From contig NC_015474.1 of NCBI RefSeq assembly GCF_000211475.1, positions 1,178,001-1,242,000 of the forward strand: 64,000 nt of DNA. The letters run 5' to 3'. A model generated the notes under the pieces. It had not been told where the DNA came from, made no database searches, and worked only from the letters and a program-made list of their open reading frames with translations. The DNA is from Pyrococcus sp. NA2 (lineage in GTDB: Archaea; Methanobacteriota_B; Thermococci; Thermococcales; Thermococcaceae). Shown here piece by piece: positions 44,325 to 54,736 of the stretch. The position numbers were made by a program, and so were the translations under genes. Position 1 is the first letter of the stretch. The number at the start of each line of letters is the position of its first letter.

Positions 44325-44686
44325 AATTCGATCACCCTTTTGGCTTTCTCAAGATGTTCAATGGCCATTCTCTCATTGTAAATCTTTGCCGGAACCTCAT
44401 TTGCAGCATTAGGGCATCTGGTAACTATGTACTCGGGATTCAAGTCGAGAACAGCATCAATAATATCTTCGTCCTTAATTTCAAGTTCATTCGATAGTCT
44501 TAATAAGCTGTGCGTTTTCGGAGGAAACTCCCTCTTAACCTCAATATACAAAGCTTTTAGGGCTTTCTCAGCAGCTTGCTGGGAAAAGAATACACTTGCA
44601 TAGTATCTCTTGACTCTAATTAATATTTCAGCGGTCTTTAGATCCTCTAGTGCCTGTTCCCAGAGTAGTCTTGCTTCTTCCCTCAT
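44300..44686 (-). CDS. HEPN domain protein
   Basis: About 128 residues from ATG 44686. A helical bundle with EDLKTAEILIRVKRYYASVF and FSQQAAEKALKALYI, then PEYIVTRCPNAANEVPAKIY, the classic HEPN pattern (PF05168). HEPN RNases pair with MNT antitoxins that inactivate them. Here the partner is damaged (see the neighbouring gene). The Rx4-6H active site is not obvious, so it might not be a nuclease. Confidence 0.8.
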   Translation of the reverse strand: MREEARLLWEQALEDLKTAEILIRVKRYYASVFFSQQAAEKALKALYIEVKREFPPKTHSLLRLSNELEIKDEDIIDAVLDLNPEYIVTRCPNAANEVPAKIYNERMAIEHLEKAKRVIEFCRRKLGL

Positions 44687-44749
44687 TATTATCAAATTAT
44701 ATAGCAAACAAATTTAACTCTTCCCTTTTGTTATTCAGTTGTTTTGAAG

Positions 44750-44945
44750 CCAGTTCTGTGGGAAACCTCATAATTGGATGAGGTTTGTTCGTGGTTCATT
44801 CAAGTGTCCTACAGAAGGTTAAAAGAATGCCGAGTAGAGGTAATTGGCCGGAAACCTGCTAGAGGAGTCCTAATGAGGCCCCTCAAACTTCCACACCAAT
44901 TGTGAGGGACTAACAGTTGGGAACCCTCGTCTCAAAAAGGCAGGA
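44750..44945. mobile_element. possible IS200/IS605-type end or guide-RNA remnant
   Basis: A gene-free 250-bp region with hairpins (AACCTCAT and ATGAGGTT near 44766-44790) and GTTGGGAACCCTCG near 44918-44931. The 10 bp GGAACCCTCG recur on the minus strand at 46691-46700, where a Pyrococcus IS605-like end appears. No transposase or TnpB ORF remains here. Weak evidence; it could also be a non-coding RNA. Confidence 0.35.
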
Positions 44946-44961
44946 ATTGCGATGTTCCACT

Positions 44962-45330
44962 TTATTCAACCCTCTTCAAATTGATTTTCAACTTTTCTAC
45001 ATACCATTTAAAGCCCTCTTCATCAACTATGTGGAACTCAAAGGGATGATAATCAGGTAAACCAGCAAGCTCCTCTATTTTAGCCTTAAGTTCGGCCCTT
45101 TCTCGGGGACTTTTAGGAGCTCTTGGAACCTTTATTAGCAAATCAACGTCACTTCCAGCGGTGAATTTTCCTGTTAGGACACTTCCAAATACATAGACCT
45201 CACAACTACCAAAAATACTATTACAAGCCTTCTTTATTGCTGGTAAGTAGAGGTGGTAGTTTTTTATCATGATGTATCTCTTTCTTCCACGCTCAATTAT
45301 CGAGTTGATTAATTTTTCTTTCAAACTCAT
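44962..45330 (-). CDS. MNT nucleotidyltransferase
   Basis: About 122 residues from ATG 45330 (MSLKEKLINSI). The minimal nucleotidyltransferase motif VYVFGSVLTGKFTAGSDVDL is complete, with the downstream HIVDEEGF Asp. Family: MNT proteins adenylylate their HEPN partner, neutralising it. The start overlaps the end of the HEPN gene by 38 bp. Complete module, unlike the neighbouring one. Confidence 0.85.
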   Translation of the reverse strand: MSLKEKLINSIIERGRKRYIMIKNYHLYLPAIKKACNSIFGSCEVYVFGSVLTGKFTAGSDVDLLIKVPRAPKSPRERAELKAKIEELAGLPDYHPFEFHIVDEEGFKWYVEKLKINLKRVE

Positions 45331-45718
45331 TTGAAAGTCCCTCCACAAAACCAATTACCTTGACAACGAATTCGATAAGATCTTCAGCATCTTCGCGAGA
45401 GTATTGCTTAGGTTCGTACCTTGCATCGATATACGCATCTTCAAGCTCTCTAAGCAGTGTCCGATTAGACTTTATAAACTCTGCAACTTTTTCTTCTGCC
45501 TCAAACACCTTTCCAATGTTTACCAGGAGTTCCCTTATTGAATGAGTCTTCAATCGCAAGTCAGCATACTTAATTAGTATGGCTTTTAAGTAAAGCTGGA
45601 GGGCCTGTTCTGCAAGAAAAATTGCCACGTCAAACTTTCCTTCTTTGAAGGCAACGTTCGCTAAACTTCTATAGTCTTTTGACCTGCGGAGGAGAACTTC
45701 AACTTCATCATAGTGCAT
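45293..45718 (-). CDS. HEPN domain protein (second module)
   Basis: 141 residues, helical bundle: VLLRRSKDYRSLANVAFKEG, FLAEQALQLYLKAILI, then LKTHSIRELLVNIGKVF and DAYIDARYEP. The order HEPN then MNT fits a HEPN-MNT toxin-antitoxin operon. The usual Rx4-6H RNase site is not clear. Overlaps the MNT gene. Confidence 0.8.
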   Translation of the reverse strand: MHYDEVEVLLRRSKDYRSLANVAFKEGKFDVAIFLAEQALQLYLKAILIKYADLRLKTHSIRELLVNIGKVFEAEEKVAEFIKSNRTLLRELEDAYIDARYEPKQYSREDAEDLIEFVVKVIGFVEGLSNEFERKINQLDN

Positions 45719-45769
45719 TCTCTCACCATATCATCCTGTTTTTTGAATGTATTAACATTTTTGATTTAA

Positions 45770-46600
45770 CTAGAGAGCCTTTCCAAGGATAACATTCTCA
45801 CCTATGACTCTTCCAAGCTGAAGGTTACCACATGTCATGATTTTCTGAAAGTAGTTTCCAGCTCTCTTAAGTACACTTGGAACATCTTCACGCTTCCCCC
45901 AAATATAGATTGCTCCCTTTCCATTTGGTAGCTTTCTAAGGATGTAGTATGATTCACCCACGATTCCAGTTTCGATTATTCTCTTGGTATCGATACCGAA
46001 TATCACGTCAACGAAGTTTGAGAACCAGTGATAGTAAGAGCTCTGAAACCTTCCAGCTATCATCTCTAGTCCTTTTATATCCTCCCAGGAAAACTCTGTC
46101 TTCTCGGCTTTTGCGTCACCTCCCTTAACTTCAATCTCAATAATTTTCTCCTTAAACAAAACTTCATACCCTAATTTCATGTAAAATCCTTTTGCCCTCT
46201 CCTCTGGAGTTACCGTTATTAATTCACATCCCTTTTCCCTGGCGATTTCCTCAGCTTTCATCATTAGGGTTTTTCCTATTCCTATTCCCCGATGTTTTCT
46301 GTGAACCATCAAAATGTTCACATGACATATCTTCCTAACTTTTCCCAGAAACATCTCTTCGCTGATTAGCATTTCAAGCTCGCCGAGGATTCTTCCATTT
46401 TCCTCGGCAACTAATACTGGATGACTATGGAGTAGTAGATTGTTTACATGAATCGCACAGGTTTCAACGCTCATCCATGGACCTCCGTAGCTGTACCTCT
46501 CCTCAATCTTCAACTCTTCATATCCTGGAATCTCCACATCCGAAAGGTGAACTTTTGTTATTCCTTGAACATCATCTAAAGTTGCTTCTCTGATTTTCAT
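45770..46600 (-). CDS. GNAT family N-acetyltransferase
   Basis: 276 residues. The acetyl-CoA loop is visible in VHRKHRGIGIGKTLMMKAEE (motif A, R/Q-x-x-G-x-G), with KGFYMKLGYEVLFKE following. A C-terminal about 120-residue domain (from GGDAKAEKTEFSWED) is unusual for a simple GNAT. Substrate unknown. A TATA-like CAAAAATTTAAAAG lies upstream at about 46627-46640 on the minus strand. Confidence 0.85.
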   Translation of the reverse strand: MKIREATLDDVQGITKVHLSDVEIPGYEELKIEERYSYGGPWMSVETCAIHVNNLLLHSHPVLVAEENGRILGELEMLISEEMFLGKVRKICHVNILMVHRKHRGIGIGKTLMMKAEEIAREKGCELITVTPEERAKGFYMKLGYEVLFKEKIIEIEVKGGDAKAEKTEFSWEDIKGLEMIAGRFQSSYYHWFSNFVDVIFGIDTKRIIETGIVGESYYILRKLPNGKGAIYIWGKREDVPSVLKRAGNYFQKIMTCGNLQLGRVIGENVILGKAL

Positions 46601-46671
46601 AGATTATTTGTCCTCAGTTTCAACTTTTAAATTTTTGATACAAAATCACGCAATATCACGACGCTCCTTTT

Positions 46672-46790
46672 TTGACATCCTCCGTGAGGGCGAGGGTTCC
46701 AGCGAGGAAGTTTATGGGCTTCATTATGTTCAGCCTGAGGGTTATCTTAAGCAATTACCCCCCACCTGCCGTTAAACTCGGCAGGCTCGG
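46672..46790 (-). mobile_element. IS200/IS605-like right-end remnant
   Basis: On the minus strand, GGAACCCTCGCCCTCACGG then AGGATGTCA (46672-46700) has the form of the hairpin-bearing right end of Pyrococcales IS200/IS605-family elements, recognised from memory. A hairpin (CCTGCCG and CGGCAGG, 46765-46771 and 46779-46785) lies 65 bp further. No transposase remains. It truncates the ATPase gene at the 3' side. Confidence 0.5.
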
Positions 46791-46795
46791 GCTGT

Positions 46796-47226
46796 TTTGT
46801 GACCCTCTAAGATACTGAACCTCGTCAAAGGCCAGAACGACGTTGTATCCCTCCAGCTCTCGGAAAAGGGAAATAAGATCTGTTTTCTCCTCTTCCCATG
46901 AGAAGCTCACGCCAAAGCCGAGCACTTTTAGGTCTGAGATGTTTTTGAGGTCTTCTTTGATATCCTCCCAGATTCCACGGTTCTCACGGAAAAACGTATT
47001 GATGGCACTCTCTATCCTCTTGTAGACATCCATGCGGGAGTTTGGGTTAACTCCTCGGAAGTCCACGAGGACATAGGGAAGGTTAAGCTCGTTTAGGCCA
47101 ACGAGGAGAAGAGAAGTCTTTCCTAGCCGTCTTATGCCTGTAATAACCGTTAGAGGATTTCCCAACCTAAGGGACTTCTCGAAGTCTCCAGCTCCTCTTC
47201 CCTATCGTACAGGTCCTCTCTTTCTC
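46796..47226 (-). pseudogene. truncated archaeal ATPase (Arch_ATPase family)
   Basis: The readable frame has Walker A VITGIRRLGKTSLLLVGLN and Walker B VVLAFDEVQYLRG, after which homology is lost into IS-like sequence, so the C-terminal half is gone. Upstream a sensible N-terminus (REDLYDREEELE) is in another frame, needing a shift near 47175-47190 to join FEKSLRLGNPLTV. Two lesions: a dead gene. Its promoter-proximal palindrome (47255-47282) remains. Confidence 0.75.
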
Positions 47227-47254
47227 TTTGGGCGGGTATCAAAATACACAACTA

Positions 47255-47282
47255 CTACCCCAGTAGTTAACTACTGGGGTAG
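47255..47282. promoter_or_regulatory. 28-bp perfect palindrome in the promoter of the broken ATPase
   Basis: The palindrome centres on GTTAAC (47266-47271) with arms CTACCCCAGTA and TACTGGGGTAG. On the minus strand a TATA-like CTTTATAACTT lies at about 47284-47294, so the palindrome covers the expected start site. It is probably the operator of a repressor. It survives although the gene behind it is dead. Confidence 0.65.
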
Positions 47283-47338
47283 AAGTTATAAAGGTTTTTG
47301 AAGCTTCTCTGATCACCCAAAAATTTGAGAAAAAGGGA

Positions 47339-48994
47339 TCATTCCCGAAAAACGGCCCCAGTGTATGCAGATGTTACCAAGCTGGAGTATCTCTTAAGGT
47401 ATCCCCTTACGTCTTTGACTTTTGGTTTCCATTTTGCCCTTCTTCTCTTTAATTCTTCCTCATCAACGAGTAAATCTATTCTTTTCGCCTCAATATCTAT
47501 CCTTATTATGTCACCATCTTCAACTAGAGCTATGGGTCCTCCTTCTGCAGCCTCTGGTGAGACGTGACCAATTGAAAGCCCCCTAGTTGCTCCTGAAAAC
47601 CTTCCATCTGTTACAAGGGCGACATCTCTATCTAGCCCCATCCCTACTATTGCCGATGTTGGTGCTAGCATCTCTCTCATTCCAGGACCTCCTTTAGGAC
47701 CCTCGTATCTTATAACGACGACATCTCCTTTCTCAATTTTTCCGTTGAGTATTGCATCTACGGCATCTTCCTCGCTGTCAAATACCTTTGCAGTCCCTTC
47801 GAATATCTTTATTTCTGGAATTGCTGATACCTTTAATACAGCTCCAGCCGGTGCTAGGCTACCATAAAGGATCATTATTCCTCCCCGTTTAAGATAGGGA
47901 TTGGTGACTGGCCTTATGACGTCCTCTCTGATAATTTTAGCTTCTTTAAGTAGTTCTCCCACCGTTTTTAGGCTAACTGTTATTCTTTCTTCATGTATTA
48001 AGTTGAGTTCACTTAGCCTCTTCATAACTCCCAGCACTCCACCGGCCTCGTATAGGTCAATCACAAAATGTTTTCCTGCTGGGCTTATTTTGACCAAGGT
48101 AGGAGTCTTTTCGCTGATCTCATCAAAGGTGTCTAAAGTGAGTTTCACTCCAGCCTCCTTTGCAATGGCCATTAGATGTAGTATTGTGTTAGTTGAACCC
48201 CCAAGTGCCATGTCCACAGCTATGGCATCTTCAAATGCCTCTAAGGTTAGGATATCGCTAGGCTTAATGTTCTCCTCAACAAGCTTCATAATCTGCATTC
48301 CTGTTTGCTTTGCTATTCTAATTCTGTGAGCATAAACGGCTGGGGCTGTTCCATTCCATGGTAATGACACTCCCAATGCCTCACTCAGGGCATTCATTGT
48401 GTTTGCTGTGAACATACCTGCACAGCTTCCGCATCCTGGACATGCAAAATCTTCGAGCATTTTAAGCTCTTCGTGACTCATCTTTCCAGCTTTTACAGCA
48501 CCGACTGCTTCAAACACGGTTTTAACGTCAACGTACTCTCCTTTGAACCTTCCTGGAAGCATGGGACCTCCCGAAATGAATATTGCAGGTATGTCTAGCC
48601 TGGCCATGGCCATTAGCATCCCTGGGATTATCTTATCGCACGATGCTATCATGACCATGCCATCAAAGTTATACGCCTCTGCTACAGTTTCAATTGAGTC
48701 CGCTATTAGTTCTCTTGATGGGAGAGAGTATCTCATTCCTTTATGGCCCATTGCTATTCCGTCGCATATTCCTATTGTGGAAAATTCTAGGGGAGTCCCT
48801 CCAGCCATTCTTATGCCAGCTTTAACAGCTTCAGCTATCCTTCTTAAGTGTATATGCCCTGGAATTAGCTCATTGAAAGAATTTGCAATTCCAATTAATG
48901 GTCTGTCTATCTCCTCATCAGTGAGCCCCATGGCCTTAAAGAGTGAACGGTGAGGGGCCCTTTCTATCCCCCTCTTTACAATATCACTTCTCAT
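47339..48994 (-). CDS. ilvD: dihydroxy-acid dehydratase
   Basis: Dehydrates dihydroxy-isovalerate and -methylvalerate to the 2-oxoacids of valine and isoleucine. Iron-sulfur cysteines are in ASCDKIIPG and [17 protein letters not shown]. Substrate motifs [13 protein letters not shown] and [17 protein letters not shown] are intact, as are [20 protein letters not shown] and the C-terminus. 551 residues. Last gene of the operon; its ATG overlaps the end of the citramalate synthase gene by 4 bp. Confidence 0.97.
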   Translation of the reverse strand: MRSDIVKRGIERAPHRSLFKAMGLTDEEIDRPLIGIANSFNELIPGHIHLRRIAEAVKAGIRMAGGTPLEFSTIGICDGIAMGHKGMRYSLPSRELIADSIETVAEAYNFDGMVMIASCDKIIPGMLMAMARLDIPAIFISGGPMLPGRFKGEYVDVKTVFEAVGAVKAGKMSHEELKMLEDFACPGCGSCAGMFTANTMNALSEALGVSLPWNGTAPAVYAHRIRIAKQTGMQIMKLVEENIKPSDILTLEAFEDAIAVDMALGGSTNTILHLMAIAKEAGVKLTLDTFDEISEKTPTLVKISPAGKHFVIDLYEAGGVLGVMKRLSELNLIHEERITVSLKTVGELLKEAKIIREDVIRPVTNPYLKRGGIMILYGSLAPAGAVLKVSAIPEIKIFEGTAKVFDSEEDAVDAILNGKIEKGDVVVIRYEGPKGGPGMREMLAPTSAIVGMGLDRDVALVTDGRFSGATRGLSIGHVSPEAAEGGPIALVEDGDIIRIDIEAKRIDLLVDEEELKRRRAKWKPKVKDVRGYLKRYSSLVTSAYTGAVFRE

Positions 48995-50562
48995 TTTTCA
49001 TCCCTCTTCATGAGCCAGTACTCTATGCTATCAACTATTGCATTTAAGCTAGCTTCGATGATATTTGTCGAGACGCCAACTGTGCCCCAAGTTCTTTTAC
49101 CATCGCTAGTTTGTACGAGAACTCTAACCTTTGCCCCGGTTCCCTTATCGCTTCCTAGAACCCTAACTTTATAGTCAACTAGTTTTACTTCCTTAATCTC
49201 AGGATAGAGCTCCATTAGGGCCTTTCTCAATGCGAGATCGAGAGCATTTACGGGACCATTACCTTCTGAGGCTGAGAGGACATTTCTCCCTTTCACCCTT
49301 AGAACCACTGTCGCTTCCGAAATTGGGGGTTTATCCGGGAATATCTCAGTTATAACTCTCGCACGCTCTAACTCAAAGGAGGGTCTATATTCCCCTTTAA
49401 CCTTCTTAATCAGCAGTTCCAGCGAACCTTCAGCTGCCTCAAAGTGATACCCCTTGAACTCAAGCTCTTTTATCTTCTTCACGATATTAGGCAAGCTCGG
49501 GTCATCTTCGTCTAGTTTTATTCCTAACTCTCTGGCCTTGTATATTAAGTTGCTCTTTCCAGAGAGCTCAGAAACTACTACTTTTCTCCTGTTTCCAACT
49601 AGTTCTGGATCTATATGCTCATATGTCCTTGGATCCCTCAAGACGGCTGAAACATGAACCCCTCCTTTGTGGGCAAAGGCGCTATCTCCAACATATGGTT
49701 GATTTCTTGGGATTTCCATGTTTGCAAGCTCAGCAACGAAGTGAGCAAGTTCCTTCAATTTCTTTAGTTTCTCTTTTCCAACGACTTTAACTCCGTACTT
49801 TAACTCCAGAGCTGGAATTATTGATATTAAATTCGCATTTCCGCATCTTTCACCGTAGCCATTTATCGTCCCCTGTATTTGAACAACTCCTGCTTCAAAT
49901 GCCATGAGTGAATTTGCAACCGCCAGTTCAGAATCGTTGTGAGCGTGTATTCCTAAGGGAACTTTTATTTCTTTTTTGACTTCTTCAACGACTTTCTTTA
50001 CAAAGGAGGGTAAGGAACCGCCATTGGTGTCTGCAAGGATTATCCTCTCTGCTCCTGCCTCTTCAGCTACCTTTATAGTTTGCATTGCATACTCTGGGTT
50101 CGCTCTGTATCCATCAAAGAAGTGTTCGGCATCGTAAAACACGGTCATGCCATGCTCCCTGAGGTACTCTATTGACTCGGCTATCATTTGTAGGTTATTT
50201 TCGAGTGTAGTTCTTAGGGCCTCAGTAACGTGGAGATCCCAGCTTTTTCCAAATATTGTTGCTATTGTAGCTTCCGACTCGATTAGGGCATTTAAATTTG
50301 GATCTTCACTGACCTTAACTCTTGGTCTTCTTGTACTACCAAAAGCTGCTATCTTGGCGTTTTCTAGTGGAAGATCCTTGACGGCCTTGAAGTATTCTAT
50401 ATCTTTCGGGTTAGAACCGGGCCATCCTCCTTCTATATAGTGGATCCCAAATTCGTCAAGTTTCTCGGTTATCTTTAGCTTGTCCTCCAGGGAAAAGCTT
50501 ATTCCTTCCATTTGGGAGCCGTCTCTTAAGGTTGTATCGTATAGCTCAACCCTTCTATTCAT
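48991..50562 (-). CDS. cimA: (R)-citramalate synthase
   Basis: A 523-residue DRE-TIM metallolyase ([19 protein letters not shown], residues 6-24). [13 protein letters not shown]-type metal site: [16 protein letters not shown], and [12 protein letters not shown]. The sequence is of the CimA type (TIGR00977-like) rather than LeuA, so it should condense pyruvate and acetyl-CoA to citramalate, leading to 2-oxobutyrate for isoleucine. The C-terminal regulatory LeuA-like domain is present. 8-bp overlap with the preceding dehydrogenase gene. Confidence 0.88.
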   Translation of the reverse strand: MNRRVELYDTTLRDGSQMEGISFSLEDKLKITEKLDEFGIHYIEGGWPGSNPKDIEYFKAVKDLPLENAKIAAFGSTRRPRVKVSEDPNLNALIESEATIATIFGKSWDLHVTEALRTTLENNLQMIAESIEYLREHGMTVFYDAEHFFDGYRANPEYAMQTIKVAEEAGAERIILADTNGGSLPSFVKKVVEEVKKEIKVPLGIHAHNDSELAVANSLMAFEAGVVQIQGTINGYGERCGNANLISIIPALELKYGVKVVGKEKLKKLKELAHFVAELANMEIPRNQPYVGDSAFAHKGGVHVSAVLRDPRTYEHIDPELVGNRRKVVVSELSGKSNLIYKARELGIKLDEDDPSLPNIVKKIKELEFKGYHFEAAEGSLELLIKKVKGEYRPSFELERARVITEIFPDKPPISEATVVLRVKGRNVLSASEGNGPVNALDLALRKALMELYPEIKEVKLVDYKVRVLGSDKGTGAKVRVLVQTSDGKRTWGTVGVSTNIIEASLNAIVDSIEYWLMKRDEK

Positions 50563-51610
50563 CCCACAACACCTCTAGGGCATTAACCACAGCATTCCCA
50601 ACTTCATTAGTCTTGAATTTACCACCTAAATCTGGAGTGACTTTGTTCTCTTCTATAACTTTAGTAACGGCCTTTTCCACTAATCTTGACTCTCTTTTTA
50701 GTCCTAGAAAATCTAACATCAAAGAAACAGTTAAAATAGCGGCTAGAGGATTAGCAATTCCTTTTCCAGCTATATCCGGCGCGGATCCGTGCACTGGTTC
50801 GAACATTGAAACTCCTCTGGGATTTATATTTCCAGATGCCGCTAATCCCAGTCCTCCAACGATTTCTGCACCTAGGTCAGTTAGGATATCTCCAAACATG
50901 TTAGGTGTTACAACTACATCAAAAATCTCTGGAGAGCGGATCATTTTCATTGCCATTGCGTCAACATAATAATGATCTGTATCAATTTCTGGATACTCAA
51001 GGGAAACTTCTGAGAACACCCTTTGCCAAAGGTCATGGGCGTATGTAAGAACGTTGGCCTTATCAACTAGGGTTACTTTCTTCCTTCCATTTTCCCTGGC
51101 GTATTCAAATGCAAATCTAATAACTCTCTCGACGCCAAATCTTGTGTTTATCATTTCTTGAATTGCGATTTCATGTTTAGTTCCCTTTCTAAGGAATCCC
51201 CCAGCTCCCGAGTAGAGCCCCTCTGTATTCTCCCTGATGAAGATCATGTCTATTCTAGTCTTCCCTTTTAATGGAGTTAGTTTTGGATGATAAAGCTTTA
51301 CAGGTCTTAGATTAATATAAAGATCCAAGGAGAAGCGGAGCTTTAGTAAGATTCCACGTTCCAATATTCCAGGTTTTACTCTGGGATCTCCAATTGCCCC
51401 AAAATATATTGCATCGTATTCTCTAAGTTCTTCCAGGGCCCAATCTGGTAAGAGTTCTCCCGTTTTTAGGTAATGTTTTGCTCCAAAGGGATATTCGTGG
51501 AGATCAAACTTGATTCCGCTAAGTTCCTCGATCTTCTCAAGAACCTTGACACCCTCCTCAACAACTTCCTTTCCTATACCATCCCCAGGAATTACAGCTA
51601 TCTTTATCAT
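50555..51610 (-). CDS. leuB: 3-isopropylmalate/3-methylmalate dehydrogenase
   Basis: 351-residue beta-decarboxylating dehydrogenase: [45 protein letters not shown], and [21 protein letters not shown] are family motifs. It would serve leucine (isopropylmalate) and, with CimA and LeuCD, citramalate-derived methylmalate. Overlaps leuD by 4 bp. NAD is the likely cofactor ([18 protein letters not shown]). Confidence 0.93.
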   Translation of the reverse strand: MIKIAVIPGDGIGKEVVEEGVKVLEKIEELSGIKFDLHEYPFGAKHYLKTGELLPDWALEELREYDAIYFGAIGDPRVKPGILERGILLKLRFSLDLYINLRPVKLYHPKLTPLKGKTRIDMIFIRENTEGLYSGAGGFLRKGTKHEIAIQEMINTRFGVERVIRFAFEYARENGRKKVTLVDKANVLTYAHDLWQRVFSEVSLEYPEIDTDHYYVDAMAMKMIRSPEIFDVVVTPNMFGDILTDLGAEIVGGLGLAASGNINPRGVSMFEPVHGSAPDIAGKGIANPLAAILTVSLMLDFLGLKRESRLVEKAVTKVIEENKVTPDLGGKFKTNEVGNAVVNALEVLWDE

Positions 51611-52101
51611 TTTCTTAACCTCCTTTTAGCCCATTCTATGAGCCCTCCAGCTTTTATTATGGACATGATGAAAGGAGGAAATGGATTGGCCCTGTAAACT
51701 TCTCCCTTTGTCAGATTTTCTATAATTCCGTTCGAAAAGTCGACGAGAAGTTCGTCTCCGGTCTCTATTCTCTCAACTGCTTCAGGAGATTCGAGTATGG
51801 GAAGTCCTATGTTTATTGCATTCCTATAGAATATTCTCGCGAAGCTCTTTGCTATAACACATGAAACTCCAGCTGCCTTTATGGCTAAGGGAGCATGCTC
51901 TCTGGAACTTCCACATCCAAAGTTCTCTCCAGCAACTATGATATCTCCGGGTTTCATTTTCTTCCTAAACTCAGGGTCAAGATCTTCGAGAACATGCTTG
52001 GCAAGTTCTCTTGGGTCCGAGGTATTTAGGTATCTGGCAGGTATTATGACATCTGTATCAATGTTATCTCCATATTTCCACGCTCTTCCTCTAACTTTCA
52101 T
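51607..52101 (-). CDS. leuD: 3-isopropylmalate dehydratase small subunit
   Basis: 164 residues with the swivelling-domain signature [18 protein letters not shown] and [13 protein letters not shown]. Partner of LeuC for isomerising 2- to 3-isopropylmalate and, in the citramalate route, citramalate to methylmalate. Overlaps leuC by 4 bp. Complete. Confidence 0.95.
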   Translation of the reverse strand: MKVRGRAWKYGDNIDTDVIIPARYLNTSDPRELAKHVLEDLDPEFRKKMKPGDIIVAGENFGCGSSREHAPLAIKAAGVSCVIAKSFARIFYRNAINIGLPILESPEAVERIETGDELLVDFSNGIIENLTKGEVYRANPFPPFIMSIIKAGGLIEWAKRRLRK

Positions 52102-53369
52102 TTTACCACCTCCTCTGGAGAAGCTATCCTACCCAGAACAGCTGAAGCTGCAGCTACATATGGGCTCGCGAGGTAAACTTCACTCTTTGGATGCCCCATT
52201 CTTCCAACAAAATTTCTGTTTGTAGTTGAGACTGCTCTTTCACCACTTGCTAAAACTCCCATATGTCCTCCAAGGCAGGGACCACATGTTGGAGGGCCAA
52301 TAACGGCACCAGCTTCCAGGAATATCTCCAGTATTCCCTCTTTCATAGCCTTCCAATAGACCGTTGGAGAACAGGGAATTACTATTAATCTGACCCACGG
52401 AGCAACTTCGTGTCCCTCTAGAACTTCAGCTGCCATTTTTAGATCTTCTAACCTTCCATTTGTGCAAGATCCTATGAAAACTTGATCTATCTTTATGTTC
52501 ATCTTGGAGGCCTTGCTTATGGGCACGGTATTCTCTGGTAAGTGAGGAAACGCTACCTGTGGCTCTATTTTACTGACGTCATACTCTATTACCTTTGAAT
52601 ACTTTGCATCTTCATCACTCTTGTATAACTTGAACCTCCTTTTTGCCCTGTCTTTTACATATCTGATTGTCTTCCGATCAGGTTCTATTATTCCAGTCTT
52701 TGCTCCAGCCTCAATTGCCATATTCGTCATTGTCATTCTCTGTTCCACTGAAAGCTTTTGAATGACCTCTCCAGAGAATTCCATTACCTTATAGAGAGCC
52801 CCATTAACTCCAATGTCTCCGATGGTGTAAAGTATTAGGTCCTTCGAGGTGACCCATGGCTGGAGATCCCCCTCGTACACAAATTTAATCGTCTCAGGAA
52901 CCCTGAACCAAGCTTCCCCAGTGGCCATTGCAACCGCTAAGTCTGTGCTTCCGACGCCAGTAGCAAAGGCCCCTAATGCTCCATAGGTGCAGGTATGCGA
53001 ATCAGCTCCAATTATGAGATCCCCAGGTAGGACTAATCCTAATTCTGGGAGAAGACAATGCTCGACACCAACATTCCCTCCTTCGAAGAACCACTTTATT
53101 CCCATTTCTCTAGCGAACTCCCTTGAGAACTTGCACTGTTCAGCCGCTTTTATGTCTTTATTTGGAGTGAAGTGGTCAAGCACTATGGCTATCCTTTCCC
53201 TATCAAAAACCTCATTTACTCCGAGTTCTCTAAACTTTTTTATTGCTAATGGCATCGTCACGTCATTCCCGAAGACAAAATCGAGTTTAGCAATGACTAT
53301 ATCTCCTGGCCTAACTTCTTCCCTTCCAGAGTGTGCCGCGAGTATCTTTTCGGCTATTGTCATTCCCAT
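52098..53369 (-). CDS. leuC: 3-isopropylmalate dehydratase large subunit
   Basis: About 423 residues; ATG at 53369 follows GAGGTGAG (the longer GTG form begins in that site). 4Fe-4S cysteines are in [12 protein letters not shown] and [32 protein letters not shown] and [11 protein letters not shown] are intact. Complete and presumably active. Follows the truncated leuA by 5 bp. Confidence 0.96.
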   Translation of the reverse strand: MGMTIAEKILAAHSGREEVRPGDIVIAKLDFVFGNDVTMPLAIKKFRELGVNEVFDRERIAIVLDHFTPNKDIKAAEQCKFSREFAREMGIKWFFEGGNVGVEHCLLPELGLVLPGDLIIGADSHTCTYGALGAFATGVGSTDLAVAMATGEAWFRVPETIKFVYEGDLQPWVTSKDLILYTIGDIGVNGALYKVMEFSGEVIQKLSVEQRMTMTNMAIEAGAKTGIIEPDRKTIRYVKDRAKRRFKLYKSDEDAKYSKVIEYDVSKIEPQVAFPHLPENTVPISKASKMNIKIDQVFIGSCTNGRLEDLKMAAEVLEGHEVAPWVRLIVIPCSPTVYWKAMKEGILEIFLEAGAVIGPPTCGPCLGGHMGVLASGERAVSTTNRNFVGRMGHPKSEVYLASPYVAAASAVLGRIASPEEVVK

Positions 53370-53374
53370 TATTC

Positions 53375-53707
53375 TCACCTCATCAGGGCGTTAAGATAGG
53401 CCTCCGCACTCGCCTCGAGAATATTTGTGCTTAGACCTCTTCCGACGGAGATCTTTCCTCCAACTTCAACCCTTACGAGAACTTCACCTAAAGCATCTTT
53501 ACCGGAACCGACTGAGGAGACACGGTACTCAAGAAGCTTTGCCTTAATTCCAAGGGCGCTGTTTATAGCTGAAAAAATGGCGTCTATTGGTTCATTCTTT
53601 GACCATGCAACTTTTGCTATTTCGACCTTCTCGTTGACGGTTAAACTCACCCCGGGAGTCTGCTCTCCGTCCCTGAGTGTTGTATCAAACACCTTGATAT
53701 TTCTCAT
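53375..53707 (-). pseudogene. leuA: internally deleted 2-isopropylmalate synthase
   Basis: Only 110 codons (normal about 500). Residues 1-32 are the LeuA N-terminus ([20 protein letters not shown]), and from residue about 33 the sequence jumps in frame to the C-terminal allosteric domain ([20 protein letters not shown] to [16 protein letters not shown]). The whole TIM barrel with catalytic residues is missing, about 1.15 kb. The junction reads [10 protein letters not shown], so the deletion may have used short homology around it. Start, GGGGTGG site and stop are normal. The product cannot catalyse the LeuA reaction. Confidence 0.9.
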
Positions 53708-53736
53708 TAGAACCACCCCTGAAAAGAAAAAGAGAA

Positions 53737-54726
53737 TTAGTCCTCAAGTCCCGACATTTTCCTAATGAACTTTCCAGTTCTCTCGATTTCATGTTCCTCT
53801 ATGGGCTTCATAAGCTCCTTAAGAACTTCCTTCGCTCTCTCTGCTTTAGATATCCATTCCCTTGCGAATTCGCCATTTCTAACTCTTTCTGCTGCCTTTT
53901 TCATGTTCTCCTTGACATGCTCGTCTATGACTTTAGGTCCAACGGTTAATCCCCCGTACTTTGCAGTGTCAGACACTGCCTTGAGCATTCCAGTGAAACC
54001 TCTCTCATAAATTAGATCCATTATGAGCTTGGCTTCGTTACAGGCTTCGAAGTATGCTAATTCAGGGGGATAACCAAGCTCTACAAGGACTTCAAATCCT
54101 TTCTTAATCAACTCAATTAATCCACCTACGAGAACAATTTGTTCACCAATTAGATCACTTTCGGTCTCGTCTTTAAATGTAGTTTCGATGACACCTGCTC
54201 TTGTGCATCCTATGGCCTTGGCCATCGCTAGAGCTAGTTCTTTTGCCTTTCCACTATAATCCTGATACACAGCTATCAAGGCTGGAACACCAAAGCCTTC
54301 AAGGTATTTTTCTCTAACTCTCTTCCCTGGACTCTTAGGGGCAACCATGATAACGTCCACGTATTCTGGAGGGACTATCTGTTTGTAATGAACGTTAAAG
54401 CCATGGGAGAATCCTAAGGCTTGGCCTTCTCTGAGGTAGGGCTCTATTTTTTCCCTGTAAACTTTCGGTTGAACGAGGTCTGGTATTAGGATATGCACAA
54501 TGTCGGCTCTTTTGACTGCATCTTCTATAGTATAAACCTCGAAGCCATCTTTTTCAGCCCTCTTCCAAGAGTTTCCTCCTGGTCTGAGTCCGAGAATTAC
54601 ATGCACTCCTGAGTCTCTCATGTTTTTTGCCTGGGCTTCTCCCTGGTTGCCATACCCAATAATGGCAACCGTCTTGTCTTTCAGTACTTCCATACTAACA
54701 TCCTTATCGTAGTACACCTTCACCAT
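53737..54726 (-). CDS. ilvC: ketol-acid reductoisomerase
   Basis: 329-residue class I KARI from ATG 54726 (GAGGTGG upstream). Rossmann motif [20 protein letters not shown] (near residue 25); catalytic [14 protein letters not shown] and [16 protein letters not shown] with the Mg-binding Asp/Glu. Converts acetolactate and acetohydroxybutyrate to the dihydroxy acids. Lies 10 bp after ilvB. Confidence 0.96.
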   Translation of the reverse strand: MVKVYYDKDVSMEVLKDKTVAIIGYGNQGEAQAKNMRDSGVHVILGLRPGGNSWKRAEKDGFEVYTIEDAVKRADIVHILIPDLVQPKVYREKIEPYLREGQALGFSHGFNVHYKQIVPPEYVDVIMVAPKSPGKRVREKYLEGFGVPALIAVYQDYSGKAKELALAMAKAIGCTRAGVIETTFKDETESDLIGEQIVLVGGLIELIKKGFEVLVELGYPPELAYFEACNEAKLIMDLIYERGFTGMLKAVSDTAKYGGLTVGPKVIDEHVKENMKKAAERVRNGEFAREWISKAERAKEVLKELMKPIEEHEIERTGKFIRKMSGLED

Positions 54727-54736
54727 TTCCACCACC

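Noticed and set aside
48991-50562. This gene as the missing LeuA
   Set aside because: N-terminal and central motifs are of the citramalate synthase type, and it is a separate complete gene of the operon; it should not replace isopropylmalate synthase, though substrate range cannot be proved from sequence.
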